Source: Pyxidicoccus fallax (GTDB taxonomy: Bacteria > Myxococcota > Myxococcia > Myxococcales > Myxococcaceae). From it: a stretch of DNA of 44,531 nt. This document shows, piece by piece, positions 8,565 to 17,536 of this stretch; position 1 is the first letter of the stretch, and each line of letters starts with the position of its first letter. The stretch is from the NCBI RefSeq assembly GCF_012933655.1, contig NZ_JABBJJ010000064.1, positions 1 to 44,531 on the forward strand. The letters are read 5' to 3'. Below the pieces are notes generated by a model. The model was not told the origin of the DNA. It saw only the letters and a list, made by a program, of their open reading frames with translations, and did not search any database. Made by a program: the position numbers and the translations under genes.

Positions 8565-9365
8565 TCAGGCGCCCGCGGCGGGTGCCTCCCAGCTTTCACC
8601 GTCCCGCCACTGCTCCAGGAAGCTCCCCAGCTCCGCCGCCAGCAGCGGGCCCGCCGTGTCGCGGGGAATGACGTGGTAGCCTTCGCGCAGCGACAGGACG
8701 CGCACCGACGGGGCCGACGTCAGCCGCCGGGCGAGCCACCGCCCGCCCTCCGGGTCCACCACGTGGTCCTGCTCCGCCACCGCCACCAGCGTGGGGCAGC
8801 GCACGCGCGTCACGTCCCGCACCGCCAGGTTCTGCAGCGTGCACAAGTCCCTCAGCCGGGCCACCGGGAAGGCCGGGAGGACGGGCGCTTCCGCCAGGGC
8901 CTCCGGGTCCGAGATGTCCGTGCCCGTCTTCTCCGCCCACGGGCGAGCCCACTCCAGGAGCGGCGTGCGCGCCAGCTGCCGGATGAGGAACATGCGCGGC
9001 CCGCGGAAGCGCACCGCCGGCGCCACCAGCGCCAGCGCCCGCACCTGCTCGGGGTGGCGCGCCGCCAGCCCCAGCGCCAGCAGCGAGCCCATGGACAGGC
9101 CCGCCACGAAGACGTTCCGGTGGCCGCTCAGTGCGTGCAGCGCATGCTCCGCCGCCGCCTGCCAGTCCCTCCAGGTGACGTGCAGCAGCGCCTGGGGCGT
9201 GGTGCCATGGCCCGGCAGCCGGGGCGCCACCGCGCGCATTCCCCGCGCCGCCAGGGCCTCGCCCAGCGGGCGCATGTCCCACGGGCTGCCGGTGAAGCCG
9301 TGCAGCAGCAAACACGCGTCCTCGCCCCCGCCCAGGTCGAAGGGCGCTGTCTTCCGCGGGTCCAT
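8565..9365 (-). CDS. Alpha/beta hydrolase (carboxylesterase / monoacylglycerol lipase type)
   Basis: This 266-residue cytoplasmic hydrolase shows the complete alpha/beta fold signature: oxyanion HGFTG at 22-26, nucleophile elbow GLSMG with S91, acid D200 in AEQDHVVD, and catalytic H231 in EGYHVIPRD. The short cap and the PRLPGHGTTP segment fit the Est30-type carboxylesterase or monoglyceride lipase branch, acting on short or medium acyl esters. The reading frame stays open far upstream, but that part lies antisense to the divergent DUF3467 gene, so I place the start at the ATG opening MDPRKTAPF, 69 bases from that gene. Confidence 0.9.
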   Translation of the reverse strand: MDPRKTAPFDLGGGEDACLLLHGFTGSPWDMRPLGEALAARGMRAVAPRLPGHGTTPQALLHVTWRDWQAAAEHALHALSGHRNVFVAGLSMGSLLALGLAARHPEQVRALALVAPAVRFRGPRMFLIRQLARTPLLEWARPWAEKTGTDISDPEALAEAPVLPAFPVARLRDLCTLQNLAVRDVTRVRCPTLVAVAEQDHVVDPEGGRWLARRLTSAPSVRVLSLREGYHVIPRDTAGPLLAAELGSFLEQWRDGESWEAPAAGA

Positions 9366-9434
9366 GGCCTCTGGAATTGCGCTCACACCGTGACGCTGGC
9401 CACGAGAAGGCGCAGGCGCTATGCCCTCTGCCTC

Positions 9435-9728
9435 ATGGCGGACACTCCGAAGCCCCCGGACGCGCAGCAACTGCAGATTCAAATCGATGAGGACGTGGCC
9501 AATGGTCAGTACGTCAACATGGCCCTGGTGAACCACTCCGACACCGAGTTCACCCTGGACTTCATCTACGTCCAGCCCCAGGTGCCCAAGGCCCGGGTGC
9601 GCTCGCGCATCATCACCAACCCCAAGCACATGAAGCGCCTGGTGGCGGCCATGCAGGACAACATCGCCCGCTACGAGGCGAAGTACGGCCCCATTCTCCC
9701 GCGCGACGACGACGGCGGGATGCACTGA
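9435..9728 (+). CDS. DUF3467-family protein
   Basis: The 97-residue protein matches the small conserved DUF3467 family: a central YVNMALVNHSDTEFTLDF segment, then a RSRIITNPKHMKRLVAAMQD segment and a YEAKYGPI end. Members are found across many bacterial phyla; function is unknown. There is no signal peptide, so it is probably cytoplasmic. The ATG opening MADTPKPPDAQ follows a divergent promoter region shared with the esterase. It converges with the lipoprotein gene 34 bases away. Confidence 0.85.
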   Translation: MADTPKPPDAQQLQIQIDEDVANGQYVNMALVNHSDTEFTLDFIYVQPQVPKARVRSRIITNPKHMKRLVAAMQDNIARYEAKYGPILPRDDDGGMH

Positions 9729-9762
9729 CGCGCACGCTCGCCGTGCGCCCCGCGACGGGGGC

Positions 9763-10380
9763 TCAGGGCTTGCCCTCCTTCGCCGCCTCCTGCTGCTGCT
9801 GCTTCTGCTCGGTGAGGTACGCGTCCACCCGCGACTTCAGGTGGGCGGCGAACTGCGGCTCCACCCGGCTCAGCAGCGCCCACTCGAAGTCGGTGGCGCG
9901 CAGCAGCGTGGGCTTCGTCGGGGACAGGGGCTCGCCCAGCACGTACACGCCCGCCTGCGAGGAGCCGCCGCCACCGCCCTTGTTCTCCTTGGCCTCGCGC
10001 TGGCCGGCGAAGGAGCCCGGGTGCGAGGGGGCCCGGCCGTTGGTGGTGTAGGCCATCCGGTACGCGCGAATCATGGTGCGCCCGTTGTCCAGCCGGTGCG
10101 CCTGCACCAGGATGCGAGACCAGCTCGCGCCGACGTCCACGTTGCCGCGAATCCGCCACGTCGTGTGCAGGTAGAGCGGGTCCGAGCTGGGCAGCAGCTC
10201 GTAGCCCTCCTCGACGAGCAGCTCCCGCGCCGTCGCCAGCAGCGACTCCGGCGGCAGCTTGTAGACGGCCTGGCTGGTGGTTCCCTCCAGCAGGTTCTGG
10301 CGCGGGTCCTTGGTCACCGCGCAGCCCGTGGCCCCCAGCAGGAGTCCAGCCGCCACCAGGAACGCGAAACGCCGACGCAT
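9763..10380 (-). CDS. Lipoprotein of unknown function
   Basis: The 205-residue protein starts with MRRRFAFLVAAGLLLGATGC, a clean lipoprotein signal with lipobox ATGC. The mature part has a betabetaalpha-like arrangement (LLATARELLVEEGYELLPSS, then TTWRIRG and an SWSRILVQAHRL strand), a Gly-rich linker (KGGGGGSSQ) around residue 130, and a Gln-rich C-terminal helix. I do not recognise a characterised family. The frame extends 28 codons further upstream but the signal peptide fixes the start; a weak AAGGTG precedes it. It is transcribed in the same direction as the membrane protein gene upstream (122 bases apart). Confidence 0.8.
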   Translation of the reverse strand: MRRRFAFLVAAGLLLGATGCAVTKDPRQNLLEGTTSQAVYKLPPESLLATARELLVEEGYELLPSSDPLYLHTTWRIRGNVDVGASWSRILVQAHRLDNGRTMIRAYRMAYTTNGRAPSHPGSFAGQREAKENKGGGGGSSQAGVYVLGEPLSPTKPTLLRATDFEWALLSRVEPQFAAHLKSRVDAYLTEQKQQQQEAAKEGKP

Positions 10381-10502
10381 GGCACACACCTTCGAGCCCC
10401 AACTCAGAAGGACCGCGTCCGGCGCTTTCGGGGCGCCACGGGCCGGACATTCCTGAGAACGCACCGAGGTTACGACACATATCGTAGCGTCGGAATTGTT
10501 CC

Positions 10503-12293
10503 TCAGTCGCAGCGGTAGCAGAGCGTCCGGGTTCCACCCGGGACCCAGGGCGCGGGGTGCTCCTGGCAGACCCTGCCGGGCAGCGCGTGGAGCCGCTGGA
10601 CGCTGGCCTCCAGGCGGGGGAAGTCCGTGGCGAGGCGGCGATAGGTCTCCCAGTCCGCCGCGGACGCCTCCCAGAAGACGCAGGTGCCCGGCCCCTCCTT
10701 GACGGCGCCGTTCTCGAACACGGACCAGTGGCCGTTGCCACCGGCCCAGTCGGCCGGCTGCCAGCCCAGCGCCGCATTGGAGAAGTTCAGCCGGGGCCAG
10801 GACGACGTCAGCAGTCCACCGAAGCGCTTGCCGCTGTCGCGCAGCACCCGCCGGATGAGGGCGATGGACTCCCGGTCCTCCAGCGCGTCGTTCATGGTGA
10901 AGGGCGGCTGGCCGCGCACGCGCTCCTCATACGACGGCGTGTACGCCTTGAAGGAGCGGCCCCACCCGCGCGTCACCTCCACGAGCAGGACGGCGACGAG
11001 CACCGCCAGCGCCACGCTCCATGCCCGGGCGCGAGGGGCCTGGGCCTTCCACGCCAGCAGCGCGCCGAACCGGGCGCTGGCGACGAGCATCGCGGCGCCC
11101 AGCAGCAGCACCAGCGCGTGCAGCCCGTACTTCAGGATGTAGTAGTCGACGGGCAGCTTCGCCTGGAAGTAGGCGAGCTGCACCGCGGCGTTGACGCCGG
11201 CGAACAGCAGCGCGAAGTCGAGCAGCCTCCGCTCCACGCCGTCCCCGCGCGGAATGAGGAAGCGCACGACGAGCAGCCCCGCCACCGCCCAGGACTGCAC
11301 CCGCAGCGCGCGCTCGTGCGCGTGGGGCACGAAGCCGCCACCGGAGTGCGCCAGGGGCAGCAGCCGCCAGTACGCGTACGCCGCCGCGCCCAGCAGCGCG
11401 AGCGCCACCAGCCACGCCCAGGGCCGGTACCTCCGGCCGAGCGACGCCGTTCCCTCCAGCGCCACCAGCACGCCGCAGGTGAAGAGGAAGTCGCCCAGGT
11501 TCAACCCATAGGTGTACCGGTAGAAGACCGTGAACACCGCGAGCGCGAAGCACCGGGCCCAGGCCGACGCGGGCAGCGCGTAGGCGAGCCACGCCAGCGC
11601 CAGCGGCACCAGGCCGAAGAGGTGCGCATAGAAGCCCTCTCCCTGGTGGTAGTGCAGCAGCCGCAGCAGGAGGAACGGCCAGGCGAACGCGGTGGCCGCC
11701 AGCATCGCCACCTGCGCCACCACCGCGGCGCGTCCGGAGCGCGACAGGCGCCCGACGGCGGCCTCCAGCCCCACGACGAGCGCCACGGCGAGCACCCCGG
11801 GCACCAGGTAGAAGGCGGCGCGGAAGCTGGCGAACGTGTCCAGGCCGAGCAGCCGCTCCAGCAGGTGCGTCAGCGTGTGGAAGAAGGTGAAGCCCTGGTA
11901 GATGCCGGGCGAGTGCGTGAGGAACTCGGCCCGCAGCGCGACGTGGTTGCCGGCGTCGCCCCCGCCCAGGCTCACCAGCCCGCCCATGACGGAGATGCCC
12001 AGCATCCGCCACGTCACGCCCAGGGCCACGGCGAGGTAGAGCGCCTGGACTCCGGCGAGCAGCCCGTGCGTCGGCCACACCCGGCGGGCCGCCAGGGCCT
12101 TCCAGGTGACGGCCAGGGCCAGCGCGGCCCCGAGCACGGCCCCCACCCACAGCGGCAGCTTCAGGGCCGCCCGCAGCACCCCCGCCAGGGCGGCGGGCAG
12201 CAGCCACGTCGTCAGGAGGAGCAGCAGCGGCCCGAGCCCGCGAGGAGGCTCCGCGTGAGGAGGGCTGGATTGCGGGTCGAGGGTGTCCGGCAC
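10503..12293 (-). CDS. Large polytopic membrane protein of unknown function
   Basis: The 596-residue protein has about eleven to thirteen hydrophobic segments spread over residues 20-430, followed by a soluble C-terminal domain of about 150 residues with NDALEDRESIALIRRVL and a Cys-rich end (C-x-x-R-C). An early loop (SLGGGDAGNHVALRAEFL, about residues 112-129) sits where membrane glycosyltransferases carry their acidic catalytic loop, and the general plan resembles PMT or arabinosyltransferase-like GT-C proteins. The typical DD/DE pair is not evident, so glycosyltransferase is only a suggestion. It is divergent from the secreted Ig-like protein gene with 142 bases between. Confidence 0.75.
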   Translation of the reverse strand: MPDTLDPQSSPPHAEPPRGLGPLLLLLTTWLLPAALAGVLRAALKLPLWVGAVLGAALALAVTWKALAARRVWPTHGLLAGVQALYLAVALGVTWRMLGISVMGGLVSLGGGDAGNHVALRAEFLTHSPGIYQGFTFFHTLTHLLERLLGLDTFASFRAAFYLVPGVLAVALVVGLEAAVGRLSRSGRAAVVAQVAMLAATAFAWPFLLLRLLHYHQGEGFYAHLFGLVPLALAWLAYALPASAWARCFALAVFTVFYRYTYGLNLGDFLFTCGVLVALEGTASLGRRYRPWAWLVALALLGAAAYAYWRLLPLAHSGGGFVPHAHERALRVQSWAVAGLLVVRFLIPRGDGVERRLLDFALLFAGVNAAVQLAYFQAKLPVDYYILKYGLHALVLLLGAAMLVASARFGALLAWKAQAPRARAWSVALAVLVAVLLVEVTRGWGRSFKAYTPSYEERVRGQPPFTMNDALEDRESIALIRRVLRDSGKRFGGLLTSSWPRLNFSNAALGWQPADWAGGNGHWSVFENGAVKEGPGTCVFWEASAADWETYRRLATDFPRLEASVQRLHALPGRVCQEHPAPWVPGGTRTLCYRCD

Positions 12294-12435
12294 TGTGCGC
12301 GGCTCCTACCCCATGTCCGCGAGCCCGCCAACGTTCGCGCCCGACTCGTGGTCACCCGGGGTGTCGTATCTTCGCGCACAGGAATCGCCAAGGCCTTGGA
12401 CAGCTTGGACGGGCGGGCGCAGACTTCCGGCCACC

Positions 12436-13179
12436 GTGCTCCGAATCCTCGCGCCGCTCCTCGTGCTGCTGTGTGCGTCCGCCGCCTCCGCCCAGTGCCT
12501 GGGGGACGGGGTGCAGCTGTTCCCCGCGCCGGGCGCCATCGTCCCCACCAACACGCGCTTCCTGCTGGAGGGCGTGGGCACCGCGCGCTCGCAGGTGGCG
12601 GCGCTGGTGGGCAAGACGCTCCGGCTGGTGTCGGACAATCACACGGTGGAGGTGAAGGCGCAGCGCGGCTGGGAGAGCAGCCTGGGCCGCGTCACCGTCG
12701 TCCTCAAGGCGGCCGGGAAGCTGGAGCCGGGCACGCGCTACGCGCTGCGCGTGGACGAGGTGCTGCCCAACGTCATGCTGCTCAACGGCCACGGCAGCAC
12801 CGTGGTGCCCGAGTGGCGCACCGGCAAGGGCCCCGACGCCAGCCCTCCTCGCTGGCTGCGCAAGCCCGCCGTCTCCGAGGGCCTCCTGCGCCGCACGCCC
12901 CAGGGCACCACCCGCTTCGTGCGGCTCAACCTGTCGCTGCGCGAGGACAGCCCCGCCTACCTCGTGGTGAAGCTGGAGTCGCGCCGCCCCGGGCCCGCCG
13001 TGCAGCAGTACGTGGTGCCCGTCCACAACAACACCGCCTTCATCGGCCACGAGGCGTGCAGCGGCACCTTCGCCATGGAGGACGGCCGCAGCTACCGCGC
13101 CCGCATCCAGGCCTTCGACGCGGCCGGGCAGCCGGCCCCGGGCGTGCCTCCCGTGGACTTCGAGGCTCCCGCGGAGTAG
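12436..13179 (+). CDS. Secreted protein with bacterial Ig-like domain
   Basis: The 247-residue protein begins with a signal peptide (VLRILAPLLVLLCASAASA, cleaved before QC). An Ig-like domain follows: LFPAPGAIVPTNTRFLLEG (about residues 27-45), the PGTRYALRVDEVLPN loop and EWRTG strand near 95-125, as in periplasmic or surface beta-sandwich modules. The C-terminal half is a second beta-rich segment with a Cys (EACSGTF). I choose GTG 12436 because the signal peptide starts there; the frame is open upstream to 12283 with no signal-like sequence. It ends 11 bases before hemF, so the two are probably co-transcribed, though no functional link is evident. Confidence 0.78.
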   Translation: MLRILAPLLVLLCASAASAQCLGDGVQLFPAPGAIVPTNTRFLLEGVGTARSQVAALVGKTLRLVSDNHTVEVKAQRGWESSLGRVTVVLKAAGKLEPGTRYALRVDEVLPNVMLLNGHGSTVVPEWRTGKGPDASPPRWLRKPAVSEGLLRRTPQGTTRFVRLNLSLREDSPAYLVVKLESRRPGPAVQQYVVPVHNNTAFIGHEACSGTFAMEDGRSYRARIQAFDAAGQPAPGVPPVDFEAPAE

Positions 13180-13190
13180 GGGAGGGGCGC

Positions 13191-14099
13191 ATGACGACGG
13201 TGGATGTGGAGAGCCTCAAGCAGCGGATGACGGCCTTCATCCAGGGGCTGCAGGACGACATCTGCGGCGCGCTGGAGCGGCTGGACGGCCAGGCGCGCTT
13301 CCGTGAGGACGCCTGGAGCCGCCCCGGCGGCGGCGGCGGACGCAGCCGCGTGCTGGAGGACGGCGCCGTGCTGGAGAAGGCTGGCGTCAACACGTCGGTG
13401 GTCTTCGGCGAGCTGGAGGCGCAGTTCGCCCAGAAGCTCCAGGGCGAGGGCCGTCACTTCTGGGCGGGCGGGATGTCGCTGGTGCTGCACCCGCGCAACC
13501 CCCACGTGCCCACCGTGCACGCCAACTACCGCTTCATCCACCAGGGCGGGAAGGCGTGGTTCGGCGGCGGCGCTGACCTGACGCCCTACTACCTCTACGA
13601 GGAGGACGCGGCGCACTTCCACCGCACGCACAAGGCCGCGTGCGACAGGCACGACGCCGCGTACTACCCGCGCTTCAAGGACGCCTGCGACAAGTACTTC
13701 TACCTGCGCCACCGCGAGGAGACGCGCGGGGTGGGCGGCATCTTCTTCGAGAACATGGGCGGAGACCTGGAGCGCGAGTTCGCCTTCGTCCAGGACTGCG
13801 GCCGCGCCTTCCTGGCCGCGTACCTGCCCATCGCCGAGCGGCGCAAGGACACGCCCTTCACGGAAGCGCAGCGCTTCTGGCAGGAGGTGCGGCGCGGGCG
13901 CTACGTGGAGTTCAACCTCGTCTATGACCGGGGCACCGTCTTCGGCCTGGAGACGCGCGGGCGCACCGAGTCCATCCTCATGTCGCTGCCGCCGCAGGCC
14001 CGCTGGCGCTATGACTTCCACCCGGACCCGGGCACCTCGGAGGCCCGGCTGGTGGAGGTGCTCCGACAGCCGCGGGACTGGGCGGGCCACGGAGGCTGA
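13191..14099 (+). CDS. hemF: Oxygen-dependent coproporphyrinogen III oxidase
   Basis: This 302-residue cytoplasmic enzyme converts coproporphyrinogen III to protoporphyrinogen IX using O2, the aerobic step of haem synthesis. The family signature is clear: SVVFGELE and GMSLVLHPRNPHVPTVHANY (about residues 95-114), GGGADLTPYYL, the signature region from DKYFYLRHREETRGVGGIFF (about 166-185) and the C-terminal GRTESILMSLPP block. The length is as expected for HemF. ATG 13191 has a GGGGAGGGG ribosome binding site. It lies directly between a secreted Ig-like protein and a pilin-like protein, transcribed together with both. A myxobacterium being strictly aerobic fits the use of HemF rather than HemN. 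Confidence 0.97.
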   Translation: MTTVDVESLKQRMTAFIQGLQDDICGALERLDGQARFREDAWSRPGGGGGRSRVLEDGAVLEKAGVNTSVVFGELEAQFAQKLQGEGRHFWAGGMSLVLHPRNPHVPTVHANYRFIHQGGKAWFGGGADLTPYYLYEEDAAHFHRTHKAACDRHDAAYYPRFKDACDKYFYLRHREETRGVGGIFFENMGGDLEREFAFVQDCGRAFLAAYLPIAERRKDTPFTEAQRFWQEVRRGRYVEFNLVYDRGTVFGLETRGRTESILMSLPPQARWRYDFHPDPGTSEARLVEVLRQPRDWAGHGG

Positions 14100-14105
14100 C
14101 CGGGC

Positions 14106-14624
14106 ATGTCCTCGCGCAAGAAGCTCGCCCTCATCCTCTCCGTCGTCGCCGTCGCCGTCGTGGGCCTCGCCGTCTGGGGCTGGCTCTACTACCGGGGCAT
14201 GCGCGCGCTGGGCGAGGGCCTGGCCACCGGCGACGGCCGGGGCGGCGGCCTCTTCCGGGCGGAGAAGCCCACGGACACCGAGGCGCGCGTCAACCTGCTC
14301 GCGCTGTGTGACGCGGTGCAGAGCTACCGCGACGAGCACGGCACGTACCTCACCGCGGGCCCCACGCCGAAGGAGGTGCCGCGCGGCGGCGAGCTGGTGG
14401 AGTTTCCGAAGGAGGAGCCCTTCCAGCACATCGGGTTCGACCCGGGCGAGAAGGTCCGCTTCCAATATGAGGTGACGGTGCAGGAGAGCCCGGTGGGAGA
14501 GCCCGAGGTGTCGTGCCTGGCGCGCGGCGACTTCGACGGCGACGGGCAGAACGCCGTGTACCGCGTTCGTCTGGATTCGAACGGAATGACGTCCCCCATC
14601 GAGGTGGAGCGCGAGGGCGAGTAG
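14106..14624 (+). CDS. Membrane-anchored pilin-like protein of unknown function
   Basis: The 172-residue protein has a basic start (MSSRKK), one N-terminal TM helix (residues 7-27, with GLAVWGWLYY), then a periplasmic domain. The segment TEARVNLLALCDAVQSYRDEHGTY (about 57-80) resembles the alpha1-C region of type II secretion or type IV pseudopilins, and the end FDGDGQNAVYRVRLDSNG resembles the last strand of pilin-like proteins. There is no prepilin peptidase site (G/F-T-x-x-E), so it is not processed as a true pilin. It starts 6 bases after hemF, hence one transcript. Confidence 0.75.
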   Translation: MSSRKKLALILSVVAVAVVGLAVWGWLYYRGMRALGEGLATGDGRGGGLFRAEKPTDTEARVNLLALCDAVQSYRDEHGTYLTAGPTPKEVPRGGELVEFPKEEPFQHIGFDPGEKVRFQYEVTVQESPVGEPEVSCLARGDFDGDGQNAVYRVRLDSNGMTSPIEVEREGE

Positions 14625-14669
14625 CCCCGGGGCGCAACCTCGAATTCACCCCGCCCGAGAATCCGGGAA

Positions 14670-16121
14670 ATGGGGCACATCGGCGACATCAAGGGCCCAC
14701 GCGGCAGGTCGGGTGAGACCTGGGTGGGCCCGCGTCCCCAGGCGCCGACGCGCGAGGGCCCGAAGACGCCTTCTGGTGGCACGGCCTTCCTCGCGGATGG
14801 CATGGAGCCGGCGGTGACCTCCGGTGAGGGGACACGCATCGTCCGCTCGCCCTTTGCTCCGCCGATGGAGGGCACCCGTCTCACTCCAGCGGACGGCACG
14901 CACGCCGAGGCCGCGCAGGGTGGCGGCACTCCCGAGGACGCCACGACTTCCGACGCACCCGTGGGCGAGGAGGCGCGGGGCGGCCGCCTCGTCCTGGCCG
15001 ATGGCCCTGGCGGAGAGGGCACGCGCGTCGTCCGCATTCCACTCCCACGCTCCGATGCACCGCGTGGCGGTACGGGCGCCCCGGCCGGTTCCGGTCCGGA
15101 CACTTCCAAAATGCCCGGTAACGGCACGCCCCTTTCGCTTGCGTTAGGCTCGGCGCCTCCTTCCCTTCCGGCTGGTGAGGCATCCCTCATGTCCTCCTTC
15201 CGAATCCCGTCCGCCCTCACGAGCCTCCTTCCCTCGCTGGTTGGAGGTCCGCGCCCCCAGGGCCCCACGCCCCCGGTGCCCGAAGGGCCCCCGTCCACGC
15301 GCCCGGGACGGGGTGACAACTTCGCCGCCCAGCAGCAGCAGCAGATGGGGCGTCCGACGCTGGTGGGCGACGCGCGCCCGCCGGTGAAGTCCGTGGAGGA
15401 GCTGGTGCCGCCCGGCCTGGAGCAGGTGGAGGGCCAGGAGGAGCTGGGCCTCCGCTTCACCTCCGACGCCGCGCTGCTGGCCGCGCACCTCAAGCCCTCG
15501 CAGCTCTCCGGCTCCGAGCGCGCCAACCGCCTGTGGGCCTTCTACGCCGCCTATGCCGAGGCCGCCGCCGGCAAGCCTCCTCAAGAGGAAGCCAGGGCCG
15601 CCTTCCGGGAGGGGCTCGAGAGCCAGGGCTTCGCCGAGCTGCGCGACGCGAACACCGGGCAGGATGGCGTGGAGCGCGGCCTGTGGGTGCTGGCCTCCCG
15701 CACCCCGGAGGAGGCCCGCGAGCGCGCCGCCAGCGTCCGCCTGGAGCCTCCCCCGGATGTCCGCCACTCGGAGGCCGCCGCCCGAAAGGACGCCCCGACC
15801 GCCGAGCGGGCGAGCGACCCGGCCCTCGCCCTCCAGGCGGGCGCCCGTCACGCCGAAGCCATGCGGGGCATGGCCGTCCCCGTCGCCCTGGAGGCCCGGA
15901 AGTCGGAGGACGAGGAGGAGGACGACCCGTCGAAGCCCCGGCGCGACCGCCACCGCGACCGCAAGCTGGGGAAGATGATGCTCTGGAACGTCCTCCACCG
16001 CTTCCGCTCGGACCCCGAGGACGGCGCGGTGGCCCAGGCCCAGTGGGACAGGGCGACTTTCGGCGCCGTGCTGGCCCTGGCGGCCATCGCCCTCATCGTC
16101 ATCGCGCTCGTGAGCCTCTAG
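14670..16121 (+). CDS. C-tail-anchored protein of unknown function
   Basis: The open frame encodes 483 residues. The last 20 (FGAVLALAAIALIVIALVSL) form a single C-terminal TM helix preceded by a basic patch, so the bulk should face the cytoplasm with a tail anchor. Residues 270-370 form an alpha-helical domain (LGLRFTSDAALLAAHLKPSQ). The first 170 residues are low-complexity and include two copies of an ADG-x-x-GEGTR(I/V)VR unit (around 43-60 and 109-126), which argues that this part is translated. An alternative start at ATG 15189 (MSSFRIPSALTS) is plausible because the codons just before it, including a rare TTA at 15144, look non-coding. No family recognised. Confidence 0.65.
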   Translation: MGHIGDIKGPRGRSGETWVGPRPQAPTREGPKTPSGGTAFLADGMEPAVTSGEGTRIVRSPFAPPMEGTRLTPADGTHAEAAQGGGTPEDATTSDAPVGEEARGGRLVLADGPGGEGTRVVRIPLPRSDAPRGGTGAPAGSGPDTSKMPGNGTPLSLALGSAPPSLPAGEASLMSSFRIPSALTSLLPSLVGGPRPQGPTPPVPEGPPSTRPGRGDNFAAQQQQQMGRPTLVGDARPPVKSVEELVPPGLEQVEGQEELGLRFTSDAALLAAHLKPSQLSGSERANRLWAFYAAYAEAAAGKPPQEEARAAFREGLESQGFAELRDANTGQDGVERGLWVLASRTPEEARERAASVRLEPPPDVRHSEAAARKDAPTAERASDPALALQAGARHAEAMRGMAVPVALEARKSEDEEEDDPSKPRRDRHRDRKLGKMMLWNVLHRFRSDPEDGAVAQAQWDRATFGAVLALAAIALIVIALVSL

Positions 16122-16185
16122 GGCCGCCCACCAGTAAACCCCCCGGTAGCGCGAAACTCCTTGGCGGGCGCCGGCTTGTGGTACG

Positions 16186-16812
16186 TTGCCGCACCCATTG
16201 GCCACCGACGACCTCACACTCGTCAAGCGCGTCCGGAGCGGCGACCAGCGCGCATTCAAGCTCCTCGTCGAGCGTTACCAACGCAAGGTGTACGCCGTTG
16301 CGCTGGGCATGCTGAAGGACAAGGAGGAAGCGATGGACGTCTCCCAGGAGGCGTTCGTCAAGGTCTACAAGTACCTGGACCACTTCAAGGGCGACTCGTC
16401 CTTCTACACCTGGCTCTACCGAATCACGGTCAACATCTGCATCGACGTGATTCGCAAGCGCGGCGGAGGCGGTGAGGCCGTCGAGTTCGACGAGTCCCAG
16501 GCCATGGACCTGTCCGAGGCCCGCATCGGCGCGCTCGGCAGCCGCCTGGGCACCAACCCCCAGAAGAGCGCCCTGCGCCGCGAGCTGGCCGAGAAGATTC
16601 AGGAGGCCCTGGCCACCGTGCCCGAGAAGCACCGCGCCATCCTCCTGCTCCGGGAGATCGAGGGAATGTCCTACGAGGACCTCTCCCGGACCCTGGAAAT
16701 ACCCAAGGGCACGGTGATGAGCCGCCTGTTCCATGCCCGGGCCAAGGTGCAGAAAATCCTGAGTGAATACCTGGAGTTGGACGAGGCCAAGAGCGGCGTG
16801 GGGAGTGAGTGA
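16186..16812 (+). CDS. rpoE1: ECF RNA polymerase sigma factor (RpoE1-like)
   Basis: The 208-residue sigma factor has region 2 (about residues 8-95, with YRITVNICIDVIRKRG as 2.4) and region 4 (about 130-195, with EIEGMSYEDLSRTLEIPKGTVMSRLFHARAKV as the HTH that reads the -35 element). The sequence and the co-transcribed zinc-finger gene match the RpoE1 locus of Myxococcus xanthus, which is tied to motility and development; the orthology is inferred. No ATG is available: the frame is closed by TAG at 16147, leaving TTG at 16186 or TTG at 16198 (giving MATDDLTLVKR). Neither has a good Shine-Dalgarno, which suggests low or regulated translation. Confidence 0.92.
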   Translation: MPHPLATDDLTLVKRVRSGDQRAFKLLVERYQRKVYAVALGMLKDKEEAMDVSQEAFVKVYKYLDHFKGDSSFYTWLYRITVNICIDVIRKRGGGGEAVEFDESQAMDLSEARIGALGSRLGTNPQKSALRRELAEKIQEALATVPEKHRAILLLREIEGMSYEDLSRTLEIPKGTVMSRLFHARAKVQKILSEYLELDEAKSGVGSE

Positions 16813-16879
16813 GCGGGCCTCGAATATCTGAGGGAGGCGTGCGTCACACGGTGCGCACCCCCCACCAGGAAGCAGGGTG

Positions 16880-17536
16880 ATGGATATGGCCGGAAATCCC
16901 GCGTGTGAGCAATTCGTACCGAGGCTCTCCCCGTACGTCGACGGAGAGCTGACCCCCGCGGAGCGGGTGACCGTGGAGCGGCACCTGTCCGCGTGCCGGG
17001 ACTGCACGGGCCGCGCCGCGGACCTGCGCGCTGAGTCGGGCCTGCTGCGCGTGGGCCTGGACATGGCCGTGGACGATGTCGACTTCAAGGACTTCGCCCA
17101 GAAGGTCATGGCCCGGGTGACGCCGGAGCGGCCGCCGCTCCTGGAGCGCCTGAAGCTGAGCCTGTCGGAGATGTTCCTCTACCAGCGCACCGCGATGATT
17201 TCGTCGCTGGCCACCGCGGCCGTGCTGGTGGCGGTGGGGCTGCCGCTGCTCATGAGCGACCGGGCGCCGGAGGGCTACGCGGCCGAGCGCATGACGGTGA
17301 AGGCCATCCAACCCTATGAGAATGCCCGCGTTGCGCCGGTGGTGATGGAGACCGACAACGGCGGTACCATCATCTGGCTGGTGGACGAGGAGACGCGGGA
17401 CGGCTCGTCCCCTGGCTCGGAAGACGAGGAGTTGGAGGAGGAGATTGGCGGCGGCATGTCGCCGGACGGCGCGGGGACGAAGAAGCCCGCGCGCCCGGCG
17501 ACGGACGCCCCCCGGCCGTCGGGAGGTACCCTGTGA
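16880..17536 (+). CDS. Anti-sigma factor with zinc finger (ZAS type)
   Basis: The 218-residue protein should hold the upstream sigma factor inactive at the membrane. The N-terminal anti-sigma domain carries HxxxCxxC as H35, C39 and C42 plus C9. A single TM helix follows at about 107-126 (MISSLATAAVLVAVGLPLL), then a periplasmic tail with an acidic stretch (EDEELEEEIGGG) and a Pro/Lys-rich end. The start is ATG 16880, with an AGGAAGCAGGGTG ribosome site just before it. The stop overlaps the next start (GTGA at 17533-17536). It corresponds in position to orf5 beside M. xanthus rpoE1. Confidence 0.88.
   Translation: MDMAGNPACEQFVPRLSPYVDGELTPAERVTVERHLSACRDCTGRAADLRAESGLLRVGLDMAVDDVDFKDFAQKVMARVTPERPPLLERLKLSLSEMFLYQRTAMISSLATAAVLVAVGLPLLMSDRAPEGYAAERMTVKAIQPYENARVAPVVMETDNGGTIIWLVDEETRDGSSPGSEDEELEEEIGGGMSPDGAGTKKPARPATDAPRPSGGTL

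Noticed and set aside
9366..9725. Upstream extension of the esterase frame
   Set aside because: Lies antisense to the DUF3467 gene, and the esterase family begins at MDPRKTAPF.
10557..13190. Long plus-strand open frame in continuity with hemF
   Set aside because: It is the complement of the well-supported minus-strand membrane protein gene; hemF begins at 13191, where the family sequence and ribosome site start.
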